Shown: positions 10,686-19,606 of the stretch, one piece after another | Layout: the number at the start of each line of letters is the position of its first letter | Numbering within the stretch: the first letter of the stretch is position 1 | Assembly: GCA_026645575.1 (NCBI GenBank) | Contig: JAPKMW010000037.1 | Span: 27,622 to 91,621 of the forward strand | Reading direction: 5' to 3' | Length of the DNA stretch: 64,000 bases | Origin: Caldilineaceae bacterium | GTDB taxonomy: Bacteria; Chloroflexota; Anaerolineae; Caldilineales; Caldilineaceae | Notes under the pieces: generated by a model | Told to the model about the DNA's origin: nothing | Databases searched by the model: none | The model's input: only the letters and a program-made list of their open reading frames with translations | Made by a program: the position numbers and the translations under genes

Positions 10686-11347
10686 CTACTTCTGGTTGCT
10701 CAATAAATGGGCCTGTCGCGTCGGCTCCGGAAGCCGGTAGCGGGTGGTGCAGGCCAGTGTAATGTCGATTGCTTCGGTCAGCGTCAAACGGTGGCCGACA
10801 CTAACATAGAGTGGGTTCACGCCATCGCGACTGCGCACAACTGCGCCGATGGTTTCTTGACCGGCGCGTAATGGGACATGTGACCCTTTGGTTGCGCCAA
10901 CTTCTTCATGCCGACCGGTTAATAATGATTTCGCCACCCCCAGCGTCGGCCAATCTAATAGAACGCCCAAATGCGAGGCTAGGCCAAAGCGACGGGGATG
11001 GGCGCGCCCTTGGGCATCGCATATAATCAAATCCGGCATGGCGGTGAGCCGTTCCAGCGCCCGCAAGACGGCGGGAACTTCACGAAAACTCAACAGGCCA
11101 GGGACATAGGGAAATTCAACATTGCCCCGCCAGATGGCCTGGTCGATAAGCGTCAATGCCGGGTATGCAAGACGACCACCGCCGCCTGTACCTGGTCGCC
11201 ACGCACGCTCATATCCACACCGGCGATGGTTTGCGGCGGGGCCGGCAATGGTTCTTCACGCACCAATGGCGCTAACTGACGCTGAAGCGCAACGGCGGCC
11301 TCTGGTGTAACGTCCCAGGCATGGGCATGGTGAATGGTGAGCTGCAT
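10686..11347 (-). pseudogene. nfi: Endonuclease V, broken by a single frameshift
   Basis: Two overlapping frames together encode one endonuclease V. The N-terminal piece starts at ATG 11347 (MQLTIHHAHAWDV) and includes the catalytic aspartate in IAGVDMSV, then stops after [10 protein letters not shown]. The C-terminal piece resumes one frame over as [12 protein letters not shown] and contains [11 protein letters not shown] (second acidic residue), [17 protein letters not shown] (third) and GVAKSLL. A one-base deletion near 11160-11175 explains it; restoring one base gives VVL-x-YPAL, as in intact family members. The enzyme cuts DNA next to deaminated bases such as hypoxanthine. All catalytic residues survive on either side, so this is either a recent mutation, a programmed frameshift or a sequencing/assembly error. 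Confidence 0.85.
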
Positions 11348-11373
11348 AGGCGTTCTGTTCTGTTGGCAAAGAA

Positions 11374-12282
11374 TCACTGCGCATCAAGGGTATTGTGCGT
11401 CTTTTCTCCGTTCTCCTGGTCCACAGTCACCGTTTGCGTTAATGCAGCAAAGCCGGTTTGTGACCAGCCGGCCCTATCGCCAATCTGCGTCTGCAGCCAA
11501 GCATAAAGCGCTTGTGCCGCTGTTTCATTACGCCAACTTGACCAGCCATGGTCTGTGTAAAGGGTCGGGATGGCAGTGGCAGCCGTGCGTTTACCGGCTT
11601 GCCCGTCGCCACTCGTGTAGGTGTCCACAATGACCCGCTGGCCGAGCGTGGTCAACAGTGTACCAAAAGTTTCGACATCAGAAAAAGGCAGGCAAGGACT
11701 TACCGTAATTTGCACATTCAACCCGGCAGCCTTCGCCTGTTGCAACGTCTGGAGACGCTGGGGAATCGACGGACAGCGTGGCGTGACCTGTTGGCGCACC
11801 TCATCCAGATCAGTTTCCAACGTAAAATTCAACCAGCAATGTGAGCCAAGCGCCTGTAAACGGTCAAAATCATCGGCCACCAACGGCGATCGGGTTTGCA
11901 CAACTAGCAACCCTGGTGGATAGTCCAAGAAAACATCCAAACAGGTACGACTCAAACGCCAGCGCCGTTCCAGCCCCTGGTAGGGGTCGGTAGCGCTGGA
12001 CATAAAGATAGCGGTGGCAGCTAACTGGCCTTTGGTGGCCAGCCGTTGCAATTCCTGCCGTAGCTTCTCGGCAATTCCCGTGCGCGGATGCACATAGTCA
12101 CCCCAATTGAGCTGAGGTTGGTGGAAGCGATGGACGCTCAAGCCCTTGACGTAGCAATATTCACAGCCAAAGCGGCAACCGATATAGGGTTGCAACGTAT
12201 GGGTAAAGCCGGTGAGAAAGCCGCCGGTCTTGGTCAACGCACCGCTGGCTGGGCGTGGCGTTTGATCAACAGTTGTTTCCAT
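11374..12282 (-). CDS. Radical SAM protein, SPL-like
   Basis: A 302-residue radical SAM enzyme. The cluster-binding motif C-x3-C-x2-C is seen as GCRFGCEYCYVKG. Downstream segments (SSATDPYQGLERRWRLSR, LLVVQTRSPL, FTLETDLDEVR) match the group related to spore photoproduct lyase (SplB-like), which is widespread in non-sporulating bacteria and of uncertain function. It should bind [4Fe-4S] and SAM and act by radical chemistry. An in-frame start at 12297 is also possible. It lies upstream of the endonuclease V gene on the same strand with 26 bases between, so a shared DNA-repair context is plausible but unproven. Confidence 0.88.
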   Translation of the reverse strand: METTVDQTPRPASGALTKTGGFLTGFTHTLQPYIGCRFGCEYCYVKGLSVHRFHQPQLNWGDYVHPRTGIAEKLRQELQRLATKGQLAATAIFMSSATDPYQGLERRWRLSRTCLDVFLDYPPGLLVVQTRSPLVADDFDRLQALGSHCWLNFTLETDLDEVRQQVTPRCPSIPQRLQTLQQAKAAGLNVQITVSPCLPFSDVETFGTLLTTLGQRVIVDTYTSGDGQAGKRTAATAIPTLYTDHGWSSWRNETAAQALYAWLQTQIGDRAGWSQTGFAALTQTVTVDQENGEKTHNTLDAQ

Positions 12283-12370
12283 CGGCTGATTATACACGAC
12301 CGCGGCACTACAGGACGAATTAAGGTTGATGGAGGTGATAGTAGTTTCTCTGAGATCAATAAATTAAACC

Positions 12371-12429
12371 GCTCAACGCGAGTCCGTGACTCGCCCCAGT
12401 CAGTTGCGAGTCACGGACTCGCGTTGAGC
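12371..12429. repeat. 24-bp perfect inverted repeat with GTCCGTGAC core
   Basis: Arms at 12371-12394 and 12406-12429 are perfectly complementary around an 11-base loop. The core GAGTCCGTGACTCG recurs in the hairpin at 26711-26769, and GTCCGTGAC also at 32080 and 63200. Confidence 0.85.
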
Positions 12430-12438
12430 AATGATTTG

Positions 12439-12611
12439 TTATTCTACTGTCGTCACAAACAACGGTTCTACCGTGACGCCGTTGGTGGCATCGTGGTAAG
12501 GCGCTTCATGCTTCAATTTCAATAATATGCGCGTGTCTCATCATCCACGGCTTCGACAAAGAAATAGTGTAAGTCAACGTCAACCGGACCGTAGGATGAA
12601 ACTTTACGCAT
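12439..12611 (-). pseudogene. Short broken reading frame, MRKVSSYGPVD
   Basis: From ATG 12611, with GAGGAAGG just upstream, a 30-residue frame begins MRKVSSYGPVDVDLHYFFVE and stops at 12519. A second frame, shifted, continues as LKHEAPYHDATNGVTVEPLF and stops at 12439. The start resembles, from memory, the N-terminus of AAA-like ATPase proteins common in Chloroflexota and cyanobacteria (RKFSSYGP...LHY). It is probably a decayed fragment. The rest of 12283-12665 holds only the inverted repeat at 12371-12429. Confidence 0.35.
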
Positions 12612-12665
12612 CTACCTTCCTCGCGCCTAGGACATAACAAACTTTATACTTACAAGTATAGCACA

Positions 12666-13271
12666 TCACTCTCGATTTTCACTTAACCAGCGTTCGAGCA
12701 ATGGACGGGTTTCCTGCCAATCCTGATGCACAAGACCGGCGATGCCTAAGGCGCGGGCGGCTTCGACATTGTCGGCAATGTCGTCGATAAAGATTGCCTG
12801 TGCGGGCGATACGTCCAGCAACTCCAGCGCGGTTGTAAAGATAGCGGGGTCGGGTTTGATCAACCCCACTTCATTGCTCATCATGACGAGATCAAAATCG
12901 CGTAATTCGGGTAGCTGTTCATCCAGCCAGAGAACATGGGCGGCATTGGTATTGCTGATAATTGCGACCGTTGTCGCCGGGCGTTGTTGGAGCGACAAAG
13001 CATAGGCCAAGGCCGCTTCATCACGGCGGATGCCGGCGGCAAAGGCAGCAATAAAATCGTCAAATGGGACAGCCACACCAAAGTGCGTGCAGAAAAGGGT
13101 ATGGAACTCTTCCGCATCCAAATCGCCAGCACCGAGTGCATGGCTATAATCACGTAACAACTGATGAACGGCTTCGACCGGCGTCTGGGCGAGTGTGGCA
13201 ATGGCAACCACCGTCTGTTGATGATCATAGTGAACCAGGACGCGCCCCAAATCAAAAAGAATTGCTTTCAA
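12666..13271 (-). CDS. HAD-superfamily hydrolase
   Basis: A 201-residue HAD hydrolase. Motif I is ILFDLGRVLVHYD: the nucleophile aspartate is present, and the usual second aspartate position is replaced by glycine (DLG), as in the epoxide-hydrolase/YihX-like branch. Motif II is IISNTNAAH, motif III lysine lies in NEVGLIKPDP, and motif IV is IFIDDIADNVEAA. It probably dephosphorylates a small phosphorylated metabolite. The substrate cannot be told. A TTG at 13271 with GAGGTG upstream fits better than the TTG at 13283. Confidence 0.88.
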   Translation of the reverse strand: MKAILFDLGRVLVHYDHQQTVVAIATLAQTPVEAVHQLLRDYSHALGAGDLDAEEFHTLFCTHFGVAVPFDDFIAAFAAGIRRDEAALAYALSLQQRPATTVAIISNTNAAHVLWLDEQLPELRDFDLVMMSNEVGLIKPDPAIFTTALELLDVSPAQAIFIDDIADNVEAARALGIAGLVHQDWQETRPLLERWLSENRE

Positions 13272-13289
13272 ATAACACCTCAATTCTTG

Positions 13290-13337
13290 GGCGGTGTAGC
13301 ACGACTACGATGCACATCGTAGTCGTGCTACACCGCC
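13290..13337. repeat. 23-bp perfect palindrome between divergent HAD gene and mrp operon
   Basis: Arms GGCGGTGTAGCACGACTACG... at 13290-13312 and 13315-13337 match perfectly around a two-base centre. It lies in the divergent promoter space, so it could be an operator, but it equally fits the window-wide class of intergenic palindromes. Confidence 0.8.
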
Positions 13338-13429
13338 AATTTTGTTGAATTCGCATTTTTGTTGCTGTCATTGTATCCTACCTACCTTTTTAATTTACAA
13401 ATTCGTATATACTAAGCACAAAACGTCCC

Positions 13430-15892
13430 TTGCCCACCAAACCACTGGTCATCGTCCCCAAGCGCCAGCCAAACCATGCAGGTGTTCGTGTGTCAATTTT
13501 TGTTATTCACCTCTTGTTACTCGCCCTGACGGGTTTACTTTTATGGCTAATTCGTCCGCATCGTTTCGCCTTTGCCGGGTGGCTGGCGGCGATTCCCCCC
13601 ACCATTGTCACGGTCTGGCAAGCCATGCAGTTGACGGCAGTTGCCGAAGGCAACATTCTGACCGAGCAGATCGCCTGGTCGCCGGCGCTGGGGTTGGCGT
13701 TGAGTTTTCGGCTCGATGGGCTGTCGCTCTTTTTCGGGTTGATCATCACCGGCATCGGCGCGGCGGTTGCGCTCTACACGGCCTATTATTTCGAGCATGA
13801 GGAACGGCTGGGCTACTTCTACGCTATGCTCTTCCTCTTCATGGCGAGCATGTTGGGGCTGGTCTGGTCCAACAACCTGCTGGGGATCTTTCTCTTTTGG
13901 GAAGGCACCAGCATTACCAGCTATCTACTCATCTCTTACAAGATTACCGACGAGAAGGCGCTAAAGGGCGCACGCACAGCGATTATCGTCACCGGCGGCG
14001 GCGCCCTGGCAATGCTGGCAGGGTTTGTCCTGCTGGGGCAGAACAGCGGCTCTTACGAGATCAGTGAGATTCTGACAGGACCACTGCTCTACGATCACCC
14101 CTATTACACCGCCATGACCTTGCTGATTTTGGTTGGCGCCTTTACCAAGTCGGCGCAATTTCCCTTTCATTTCTGGCTCCCCGGCGCAATGGCAGCGCCG
14201 ACACCAGCCAGCGCCTACCTCCATTCAGCGACGATGGTCAAGGCCGGTATTTATTTACTCGCGCGGCTACATCCGATCTTGAGCGATAGCGCACTCTGGT
14301 TCTGGACGCTCTTCCTGGTCGGTAGTGTGACGATGTTGCTGGGGGCGGTCAGTGCCTTTCGTTATTATGATCTGAAAGCGCTCCTGGCCAATGCCACTAT
14401 CAGTCAGTTGGGCATCCTGGTCATGTTGCTGGCCTTTCATAGCGCCGAGTCATACATTGCGGTGGTGGTCGGCATCCTGGCTCATGCACTTTACAAAGGG
14501 CCGCTCTTTATGGTGGCGGGCATTGTCGATCACGCCATGTCCACGCGCGATCTGCGGCGACTGGCGAATCTGCGGCAGACGCTGCCCATTGTTACGCTGA
14601 CAGCGCTGTTAGCCGGTCTTTCCATGGCCGGGTTGCCGCCGCTCTTTGGCTTTTTGTCCAAGGAAACGCTGCTGGATGCTTTGCTCCACACAGACGAGGA
14701 AGGGGGCATTCTCTTTGCCCGGATCGGACTATTCATCACAGCGCTAGGGGGTGCGCTCTTTGTTGGTTATAGCTTAACCCTGCTTTGGGAAGCCTTTTTC
14801 CGACCGACCAGTGCAGCGCCAGTTGATCAGGAGCAGGCCCATTTACATCATGCGCCCTCGTTCTGGTTTGTCTTGCCGGCCTTGTTGCTCACGTTGCTGG
14901 GTACACTGATGCCTTTTGTGATCGGGCCGGTCGAAACAGTGTTGCTGGGCGCGCCGGCCAGTATTATCGCCAATGCCCCGGTCAAGATTCACCTGGCGCT
15001 CTGGCATGGCTTTAACACTGTCTTCTTGATCAGCCTGGCTGCCATTGCCGTAGGTGTGGGTTTGTTCTGGCAACGCGACCAGATCCGTCGACTGTTTACC
15101 TACATCCCCAGTCGATTGAATGGCGCTGCGATCTTTGAAGCGCTCTATGAGTTGACCTATACCTTGGCGCGTTGGACAACCAGGCTGATCCAGGGTGGTC
15201 AACTAGCCAGCCAGGTAAGTGTGACCTTTCTCTGTCTGGCTGCCGTTGTCCTCTACGCCCTCGTTTGGTTGCGTGGCTTTGCGACGATCACCATCAATCA
15301 AGCATCAGCGCTAGAAGTTGAAGATCTGATCCTAGCAGGGTTGGCGATTGTGGCGGCGCTCGTGACGGTGCGCGCTCAAAACCGCTTGAGCGCCATCATT
15401 AGCATTGGTGTGGTTGGCGTAGTGGTCACGCTAGTCTTTGCCTTTTTTGGTGCGCCCGATCTGGCGCTCACCCAGTTGCTAATTGAAGTGTTGATGGTGG
15501 TCTTGCTGGTGCTGGTTTTTTACCGCATTCCGCCGGGGGTGTTGGGCAATGTCTCAAGATTGGCGCAGTTTCGCAACTTAATCATTGCTGTGCTGGTGGG
15601 CGGCGTGGGCTTTTTCCTGACGTTGATTAGCGCAGCGCCTTCCTACAGCCCTAGCATTAGCCCCTTTTTCTCGCTCAACTCGGCGCCGGCAGCGCATGGG
15701 GGTAACATTGTCAACGTCATTTTGGTCGATTTTCGCGGCTTTGACACCATGGGCGAGATCACGGTGTTAGCGCTGGCGGCTATCGGCGGCTATGCGCTCT
15801 TACGCTCGGCATTGCTGCGCCCGGCACGCCACAGTACAGCAAAGCAGGTTGTCTCGCCAAAGGCAGAAGCCAGGGAGGAAGCCCATGCCTGA
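13430..15892 (+). CDS. mrpA: Mrp antiporter subunit A (with MbhD/MbhE-type C-terminus)
   Basis: An 820-residue polytopic membrane protein. The proton-translocating module, homologous to NuoL/ND5, spans about residues 60-480 (SMLGLVWSNNLLGIFLFWEG, KSAQFPFHFWLPGAM, HSATMVKAGIYLL, YYDLKALLANATISQLG). The C-terminal third holds DUF4040/MbhD- and MbhE-like segments (FFGAPDLALTQLLIEVL, LVDFRGFDTMGEI). It is one of the two ion-channel subunits of the Mrp Na+/H+ antiporter, which uses the proton gradient to expel Na+. A TTG start is assigned at 13430; a GTG a few codons before VSIFVIHLLL is also possible. It overlaps mrpB by eight bases. Confidence 0.95.
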   Translation: MPTKPLVIVPKRQPNHAGVRVSIFVIHLLLLALTGLLLWLIRPHRFAFAGWLAAIPPTIVTVWQAMQLTAVAEGNILTEQIAWSPALGLALSFRLDGLSLFFGLIITGIGAAVALYTAYYFEHEERLGYFYAMLFLFMASMLGLVWSNNLLGIFLFWEGTSITSYLLISYKITDEKALKGARTAIIVTGGGALAMLAGFVLLGQNSGSYEISEILTGPLLYDHPYYTAMTLLILVGAFTKSAQFPFHFWLPGAMAAPTPASAYLHSATMVKAGIYLLARLHPILSDSALWFWTLFLVGSVTMLLGAVSAFRYYDLKALLANATISQLGILVMLLAFHSAESYIAVVVGILAHALYKGPLFMVAGIVDHAMSTRDLRRLANLRQTLPIVTLTALLAGLSMAGLPPLFGFLSKETLLDALLHTDEEGGILFARIGLFITALGGALFVGYSLTLLWEAFFRPTSAAPVDQEQAHLHHAPSFWFVLPALLLTLLGTLMPFVIGPVETVLLGAPASIIANAPVKIHLALWHGFNTVFLISLAAIAVGVGLFWQRDQIRRLFTYIPSRLNGAAIFEALYELTYTLARWTTRLIQGGQLASQVSVTFLCLAAVVLYALVWLRGFATITINQASALEVEDLILAGLAIVAALVTVRAQNRLSAIISIGVVGVVVTLVFAFFGAPDLALTQLLIEVLMVVLLVLVFYRIPPGVLGNVSRLAQFRNLIIAVLVGGVGFFLTLISAAPSYSPSISPFFSLNSAPAAHGGNIVNVILVDFRGFDTMGEITVLALAAIGGYALLRSALLRPARHSTAKQVVSPKAEAREEAHA

Positions 15893-16343
15893 GTTATATC
15901 TGCGTCTCCTGGATCGAGTGTTGACGCCGGTGTTACTGGTGTTGGCGCTCATCTTGTTGATGGTCGGTCATAACAGCCCCGGCGGTGGTTTTATTGCCGG
16001 ATTGGTGATGGCCGCCGCCTTTCAGCTACAAATTTTGAGTCGCGGTGATCAAGCGCTTCGGCGCACGGTTGGCCCGTGGCTCCACCCGATCACTGGCATT
16101 GGCTTACTCACAGCGGTGACAGCAGCAATGCTTGGCCTCCTGGAAAATACCTTTTTCAAGGGCATCTGGTGGGAAGGACACCTGGGGCCATTGACGTTAG
16201 AACTGGGAACACCCATGTTATTTGATGTCGGTGTCTTCCTGGTGGTTCTCGCTGTTGTCACATCCTATCTCTTGGGCCTAAGTAGCCGGTATGAGCAATC
16301 TGAACAGCAAGGACAAGCAACCAAGAAAGGGGGGCGCCGATGA
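15885..16343 (+). CDS. mrpB: Mrp antiporter subunit B
   Basis: A 152-residue MnhB-family membrane protein with about four spans and the family hallmark GHNSPGGGFIAGLV near residue 30. The ATG at 15885 lies inside the last codons of mrpA and has GGGAGGAAG upstream, so translation is probably coupled. It ends in a basic tail and overlaps mrpC by four bases. It is a structural subunit of the seven-subunit Mrp complex in the cytoplasmic membrane. Confidence 0.95.
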   Translation: MPELYLRLLDRVLTPVLLVLALILLMVGHNSPGGGFIAGLVMAAAFQLQILSRGDQALRRTVGPWLHPITGIGLLTAVTAAMLGLLENTFFKGIWWEGHLGPLTLELGTPMLFDVGVFLVVLAVVTSYLLGLSSRYEQSEQQGQATKKGGRR

Positions 16344-16783
16344 CCGATTTGATGTTGGCGTTGATGATTGGCGTTCTCTTTGGTACGGGCGCTTATCTGT
16401 TGCTCCAAAGGACGCCAATTCGCTTGATTTTGGGGCTGGCGCTGCTTAGCCATGGCGTCAACCTACTATTGTTGAGCAGCGGTCATCTCAGGCGCGGTTT
16501 ACCCCCCATCATCGCCGATAAAAGCAGCTTTACCGGTGATATCAGCGCTTTTGTCGATCCGTTGCCACAGGCGCTTATTCTGACAGCCATTGTGATCAGC
16601 TTTGGGGTGACGGCCTTTATGGTGATGTTGGTCAACCGGCGCAACACACTGGTCAACAATCAGACGGAAGCGGTCAATGCGCCTAATGACCCCTTTGCCC
16701 CCTCGGCGCCGCTGATGACGACCGCCACCGAAGAAGATTACGAATATTTAGAACAGGCGCCGCCGGCGCGCAAGTCAGCATAA
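16340..16783 (+). CDS. mrpC: Mrp antiporter subunit C
   Basis: A 147-residue NuoK-like subunit with three membrane spans. Features include the first span LMLALMIGVLFGTGAYLLLQ, the conserved LGLALLSHGVNLLLLSSG, and DPLPQALILTAIVISFGVTA, which is the NuoK/MnhC signature. The C-terminal 35 residues are a soluble acidic and proline/alanine-rich tail, longer than usual. It starts within the mrpB stop codon (ATGA overlap). Confidence 0.95.
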   Translation: MTDLMLALMIGVLFGTGAYLLLQRTPIRLILGLALLSHGVNLLLLSSGHLRRGLPPIIADKSSFTGDISAFVDPLPQALILTAIVISFGVTAFMVMLVNRRNTLVNNQTEAVNAPNDPFAPSAPLMTTATEEDYEYLEQAPPARKSA

Positions 16784-16792
16784 AGGGTACAA

Positions 16793-18373
16793 TTGCCAAG
16801 TATGAATCTAAATCCAAATTGGGTAGCTACGCCAATTGTCATTCCACTCTTTATGGCTGCATTGGGCCTGGCCTTTGGGCGCTGGGGGGATCGCCGGACG
16901 GCGCGTTACCAACAGCTTCTGGCCCTGACGACAACGCTTGTCAACCTGGGCCTTGCCGTCTGGCTGCTTTATCACACCATTGTGATTGGGGAACGGCTGG
17001 TCTTGCAAATGGGGGCTTGGACAGCGCCCTTTGGCATTACGGTGGTAGCCGATGGTCTCAGCGCTATTCTGCTGACATTGACTGCAATTCTGGCCCTGGC
17101 AACTGTGCTTTATGCCGGCGGCACGCTGGATGGCCGTCGCCGGATGCACTTTTACCCACTCTTGCTTTTTCTACTCATGGGGGTGAACGGGGCGTTTTTG
17201 GCCGGCGATCTCTTTAATCTCTATGTCTTTTTTGAAGTGCTGCTCATGTCCAGCTTTGTGCTGTTGACGCTGGGTGGGCAGTCGGGGCAGATCAGCGGCG
17301 GCATTCGCTATGTCGTACTCAACTTGATGGCGTCGCTGATCTTTCTCGCCGCTGCCGGGATTGCCTACGGCACCCTGGGCACACTCAACTTCGCCCACCT
17401 GGCCCAACGGATGGAGCAGGCGCCGCCCAGCATCCAAGCGTTACTGGCAGGAATGTTGTTGATCGCCTATAGCTCAAAGGCTGGGCTTTTTCCGCTCTTT
17501 TTTTGGTTGCCCAGCAGTTACCATACCCCCCATCCGGCTGTTACCGCCTTTTTTGGCGGGTTGCTGACCAAAGTGGGCATCTATACGCTCTACCGTGTCT
17601 TTTCGCTTCTCTTCCCAACCTATCTAGTCGATTGGCAACCGCTGATTCTGACGATTGCCGGCTTGACCATGTTGACTGGCGTCTTTGGCGCCATGGCAGT
17701 CAACACCATGCGGCGCGTTCTTAGTTTTCATGTCATCAGCCAGGTTGGCTATATGGTTATGGGGCTGGGATTAGCGGGAAGCGCCGATCCGGTGGCTGCC
17801 GGTTTTGGGCTGGCGGCGGGTATTCTCTATCTGGTGCATCACATGATTGTGAAGACGGCGCTCCTCATGGCCGGCGGCGCCGCCGAGATGGAGATGGGCA
17901 GCGGCAATTTGCTCGCCAACCAACTCAAAGGGCTGAGTACCCGTCGTCCACTGCTGGCGATCATCTTCTTTTTCGCCGCCTTTTCCCTGGCCGGCATCCC
18001 GCCATCCAGCGGTTTTATCAGCAAACTGGGGTTATTACAGAGCGCCTTGAGCAACCAACATTGGTTAATCGCCACTGTCAGCCTGCTGGTGAGCGTCTTC
18101 ACCTTGATGAGTATGGTGCGCCTCTGGCAATATGCCTTCGCCGGTGCGGCGACGCAACCAATCGCACCGACAGCGCCGCTGGCGCGACCGGGCCAACGCT
18201 GGCTAACGCTGACGCCAATCATGGGCCTAGTGCTGCTAAGTCTGGCGATTGGCCTCTTCAGCGCACCGGTTTTTGAATGGTCGACAGTGGCAGCGCAACA
18301 AGCGCTTGATCGGGCCGGTTATATTGCCGCTGTGCAACCGACAGATGAAATCATCATGCTAGAGAAAAAGTAG
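16793..18373 (+). CDS. mrpD: Mrp antiporter subunit D
   Basis: A 526-residue polytopic subunit homologous to NuoM/NuoN and the second ion-translocating subunit of Mrp. Visible: NLYVFFEVLLMSSFVLLTLG with the conserved glutamate, SSKAGLFPLFFWLPSSYHTP with the lysine and histidine of the proton path, and HHMIVKTALLMAGGAAE. TTG 16793 has AAAGGG at good spacing; ATG 16802 is a possible alternative. It follows mrpC by nine bases. Confidence 0.95.
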   Translation: MPSMNLNPNWVATPIVIPLFMAALGLAFGRWGDRRTARYQQLLALTTTLVNLGLAVWLLYHTIVIGERLVLQMGAWTAPFGITVVADGLSAILLTLTAILALATVLYAGGTLDGRRRMHFYPLLLFLLMGVNGAFLAGDLFNLYVFFEVLLMSSFVLLTLGGQSGQISGGIRYVVLNLMASLIFLAAAGIAYGTLGTLNFAHLAQRMEQAPPSIQALLAGMLLIAYSSKAGLFPLFFWLPSSYHTPHPAVTAFFGGLLTKVGIYTLYRVFSLLFPTYLVDWQPLILTIAGLTMLTGVFGAMAVNTMRRVLSFHVISQVGYMVMGLGLAGSADPVAAGFGLAAGILYLVHHMIVKTALLMAGGAAEMEMGSGNLLANQLKGLSTRRPLLAIIFFFAAFSLAGIPPSSGFISKLGLLQSALSNQHWLIATVSLLVSVFTLMSMVRLWQYAFAGAATQPIAPTAPLARPGQRWLTLTPIMGLVLLSLAIGLFSAPVFEWSTVAAQQALDRAGYIAAVQPTDEIIMLEKK

Positions 18374-18377
18374 AGTT

Positions 18378-18959
18378 ATGCGTAAGAATCGTCCTAAACG
18401 GCAAAATCCACGGGCGCAGCAACCACCATCGACGCAGCGCGCAACGGCAACCGGCGCCTTAGCGCCGCAAAATCTTTATCTGCTACTTTTTTTGGTCAAT
18501 CTGTTGATCGCCTTGCTTTGGGCTGGATTCCTTCCGCTCTTTGGCGGCGCCGATTATCTCATCGGCTTTGGCGTCGGTTTTCTGGTGATTGCACTTTACA
18601 AGCGCTCCTATGTTCGACGCACCTACGATTTGCTCTATTTTCTTGCCTATGTCCTCTGGCAGATTGTGTTGAGCAATCTGATTCTGGCAAAGGTCATTTT
18701 GCAACCCAGGCCGACCATCAACCCCGGCATTGTGGCAATCCCGCTGACGGCTTCATCAGCCTTAGAGATTATGACGCTGGCCTCGGTGATCACATTGACG
18801 CCCGGCACCCTTAGTGTTGACCTGGGCCGGAATGAACGGGGGGAGCGGTTGCTCTATGTTCACATTCTCGCCACCAGCGACCCAACCACCTTTCAGACGG
18901 AGGTCAAGGAGACCTTTGAACGGCTATTGCTCCGTGTCACACGAGGAACAATAACATGA
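18378..18959 (+). CDS. mrpE: Mrp antiporter subunit E
   Basis: A 193-residue MnhE-family protein. A basic, proline/glutamine-rich N-terminal extension of about 30 residues precedes two or three membrane spans (LYLLLFLVNLLIALLWAGFL) and a C-terminal soluble domain with ITLTPGTLSVDL and LYVHIL, the MnhE signature. It starts five bases after mrpD and overlaps mrpF by four bases. It is an accessory subunit of the antiporter. Confidence 0.94.
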   Translation: MRKNRPKRQNPRAQQPPSTQRATATGALAPQNLYLLLFLVNLLIALLWAGFLPLFGGADYLIGFGVGFLVIALYKRSYVRRTYDLLYFLAYVLWQIVLSNLILAKVILQPRPTINPGIVAIPLTASSALEIMTLASVITLTPGTLSVDLGRNERGERLLYVHILATSDPTTFQTEVKETFERLLLRVTRGTIT

Positions 18960-19231
18960 CGATCTTTACAACCACTATCGACCTGCTGCTGCTCCTGCTC
19001 AGCATCTCGCTGGCGCTCTGTTTCCTGCGGCTCTATCGCGGGCCGGATGTGCCGAATCGTGTCGTAGCCTTTGATCTCATTGCCATTCATGCCGTGGCGA
19101 TTATTGCGCTCTTTGCCATTAAACAGGGCGCCGAGTTTTTGTTGGATGTGACCATTATCACCGGTGTATTGGGCTTTCTGGGTACAGTCATGGTGGCGCG
19201 CTATCTAGAACAATCGCAGCGGGAGGAGTAA
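18956..19231 (+). CDS. mrpF: Mrp antiporter subunit F
   Basis: A 91-residue MnhF/PhaF subunit with three membrane spans. It carries the hallmark LYRGPDVPNRVVAFDLIAIH near residues 26-45, and ends VARYLEQSQREE after LLDVTIITGVLGFLGTVM. It overlaps mrpE by four bases and precedes mrpG by five, so the seven genes form one tightly packed operon. Confidence 0.94.
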   Translation: MTIFTTTIDLLLLLLSISLALCFLRLYRGPDVPNRVVAFDLIAIHAVAIIALFAIKQGAEFLLDVTIITGVLGFLGTVMVARYLEQSQREE

Positions 19232-19236
19232 TTGTT

Positions 19237-19578
19237 ATGACAATCCGCGAAGGTTTTGTCCTCTTTTTCGCCATTGTCGGGGTCGCCTTTATGATGATTA
19301 GCGCCATTGGCATCCTGCGCTTGCCCGATATGTATACACGGATGCACGCTGCCGGCAAAGCCGCCACCCTGGGCGTGATCTGTGTGTTGCTGGCCGCCGG
19401 TCTCTACTATCCTGATCACTTGCTCCGCATGATCTTGTTGATTGTCTTTTTTTTCCTCACCGCGCCGATTGCCACGACGACGATGGCGCGCGCCGCCTAT
19501 CGCACCGCAAAAGAAGAGCGACGCTTTGTGTTGAATTATGATGCGATGGCGCAGGAAGATGACAGGATGACAGGGTAA
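19237..19578 (+). CDS. mrpG: Mrp antiporter subunit G
   Basis: A 113-residue MnhG/PhaG subunit with three spans. The conserved segment is GILRLPDMYTRMHAAGKAAT. It completes mrpABCDEFG. The last codons and stop (DDRMTG-stop) are made of a dispersed GACAGGATGACAGGGT repeat that also ends the LOG-family gene at 53658. The IS element at 19607 begins 28 bases beyond the stop, so no separate terminator for the operon is evident. Confidence 0.94.
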   Translation: MTIREGFVLFFAIVGVAFMMISAIGILRLPDMYTRMHAAGKAATLGVICVLLAAGLYYPDHLLRMILLIVFFFLTAPIATTTMARAAYRTAKEERRFVLNYDAMAQEDDRMTG

Positions 19579-19606
19579 CTGGAAGACAGAAGACAGAAGA
19601 GTAGTA

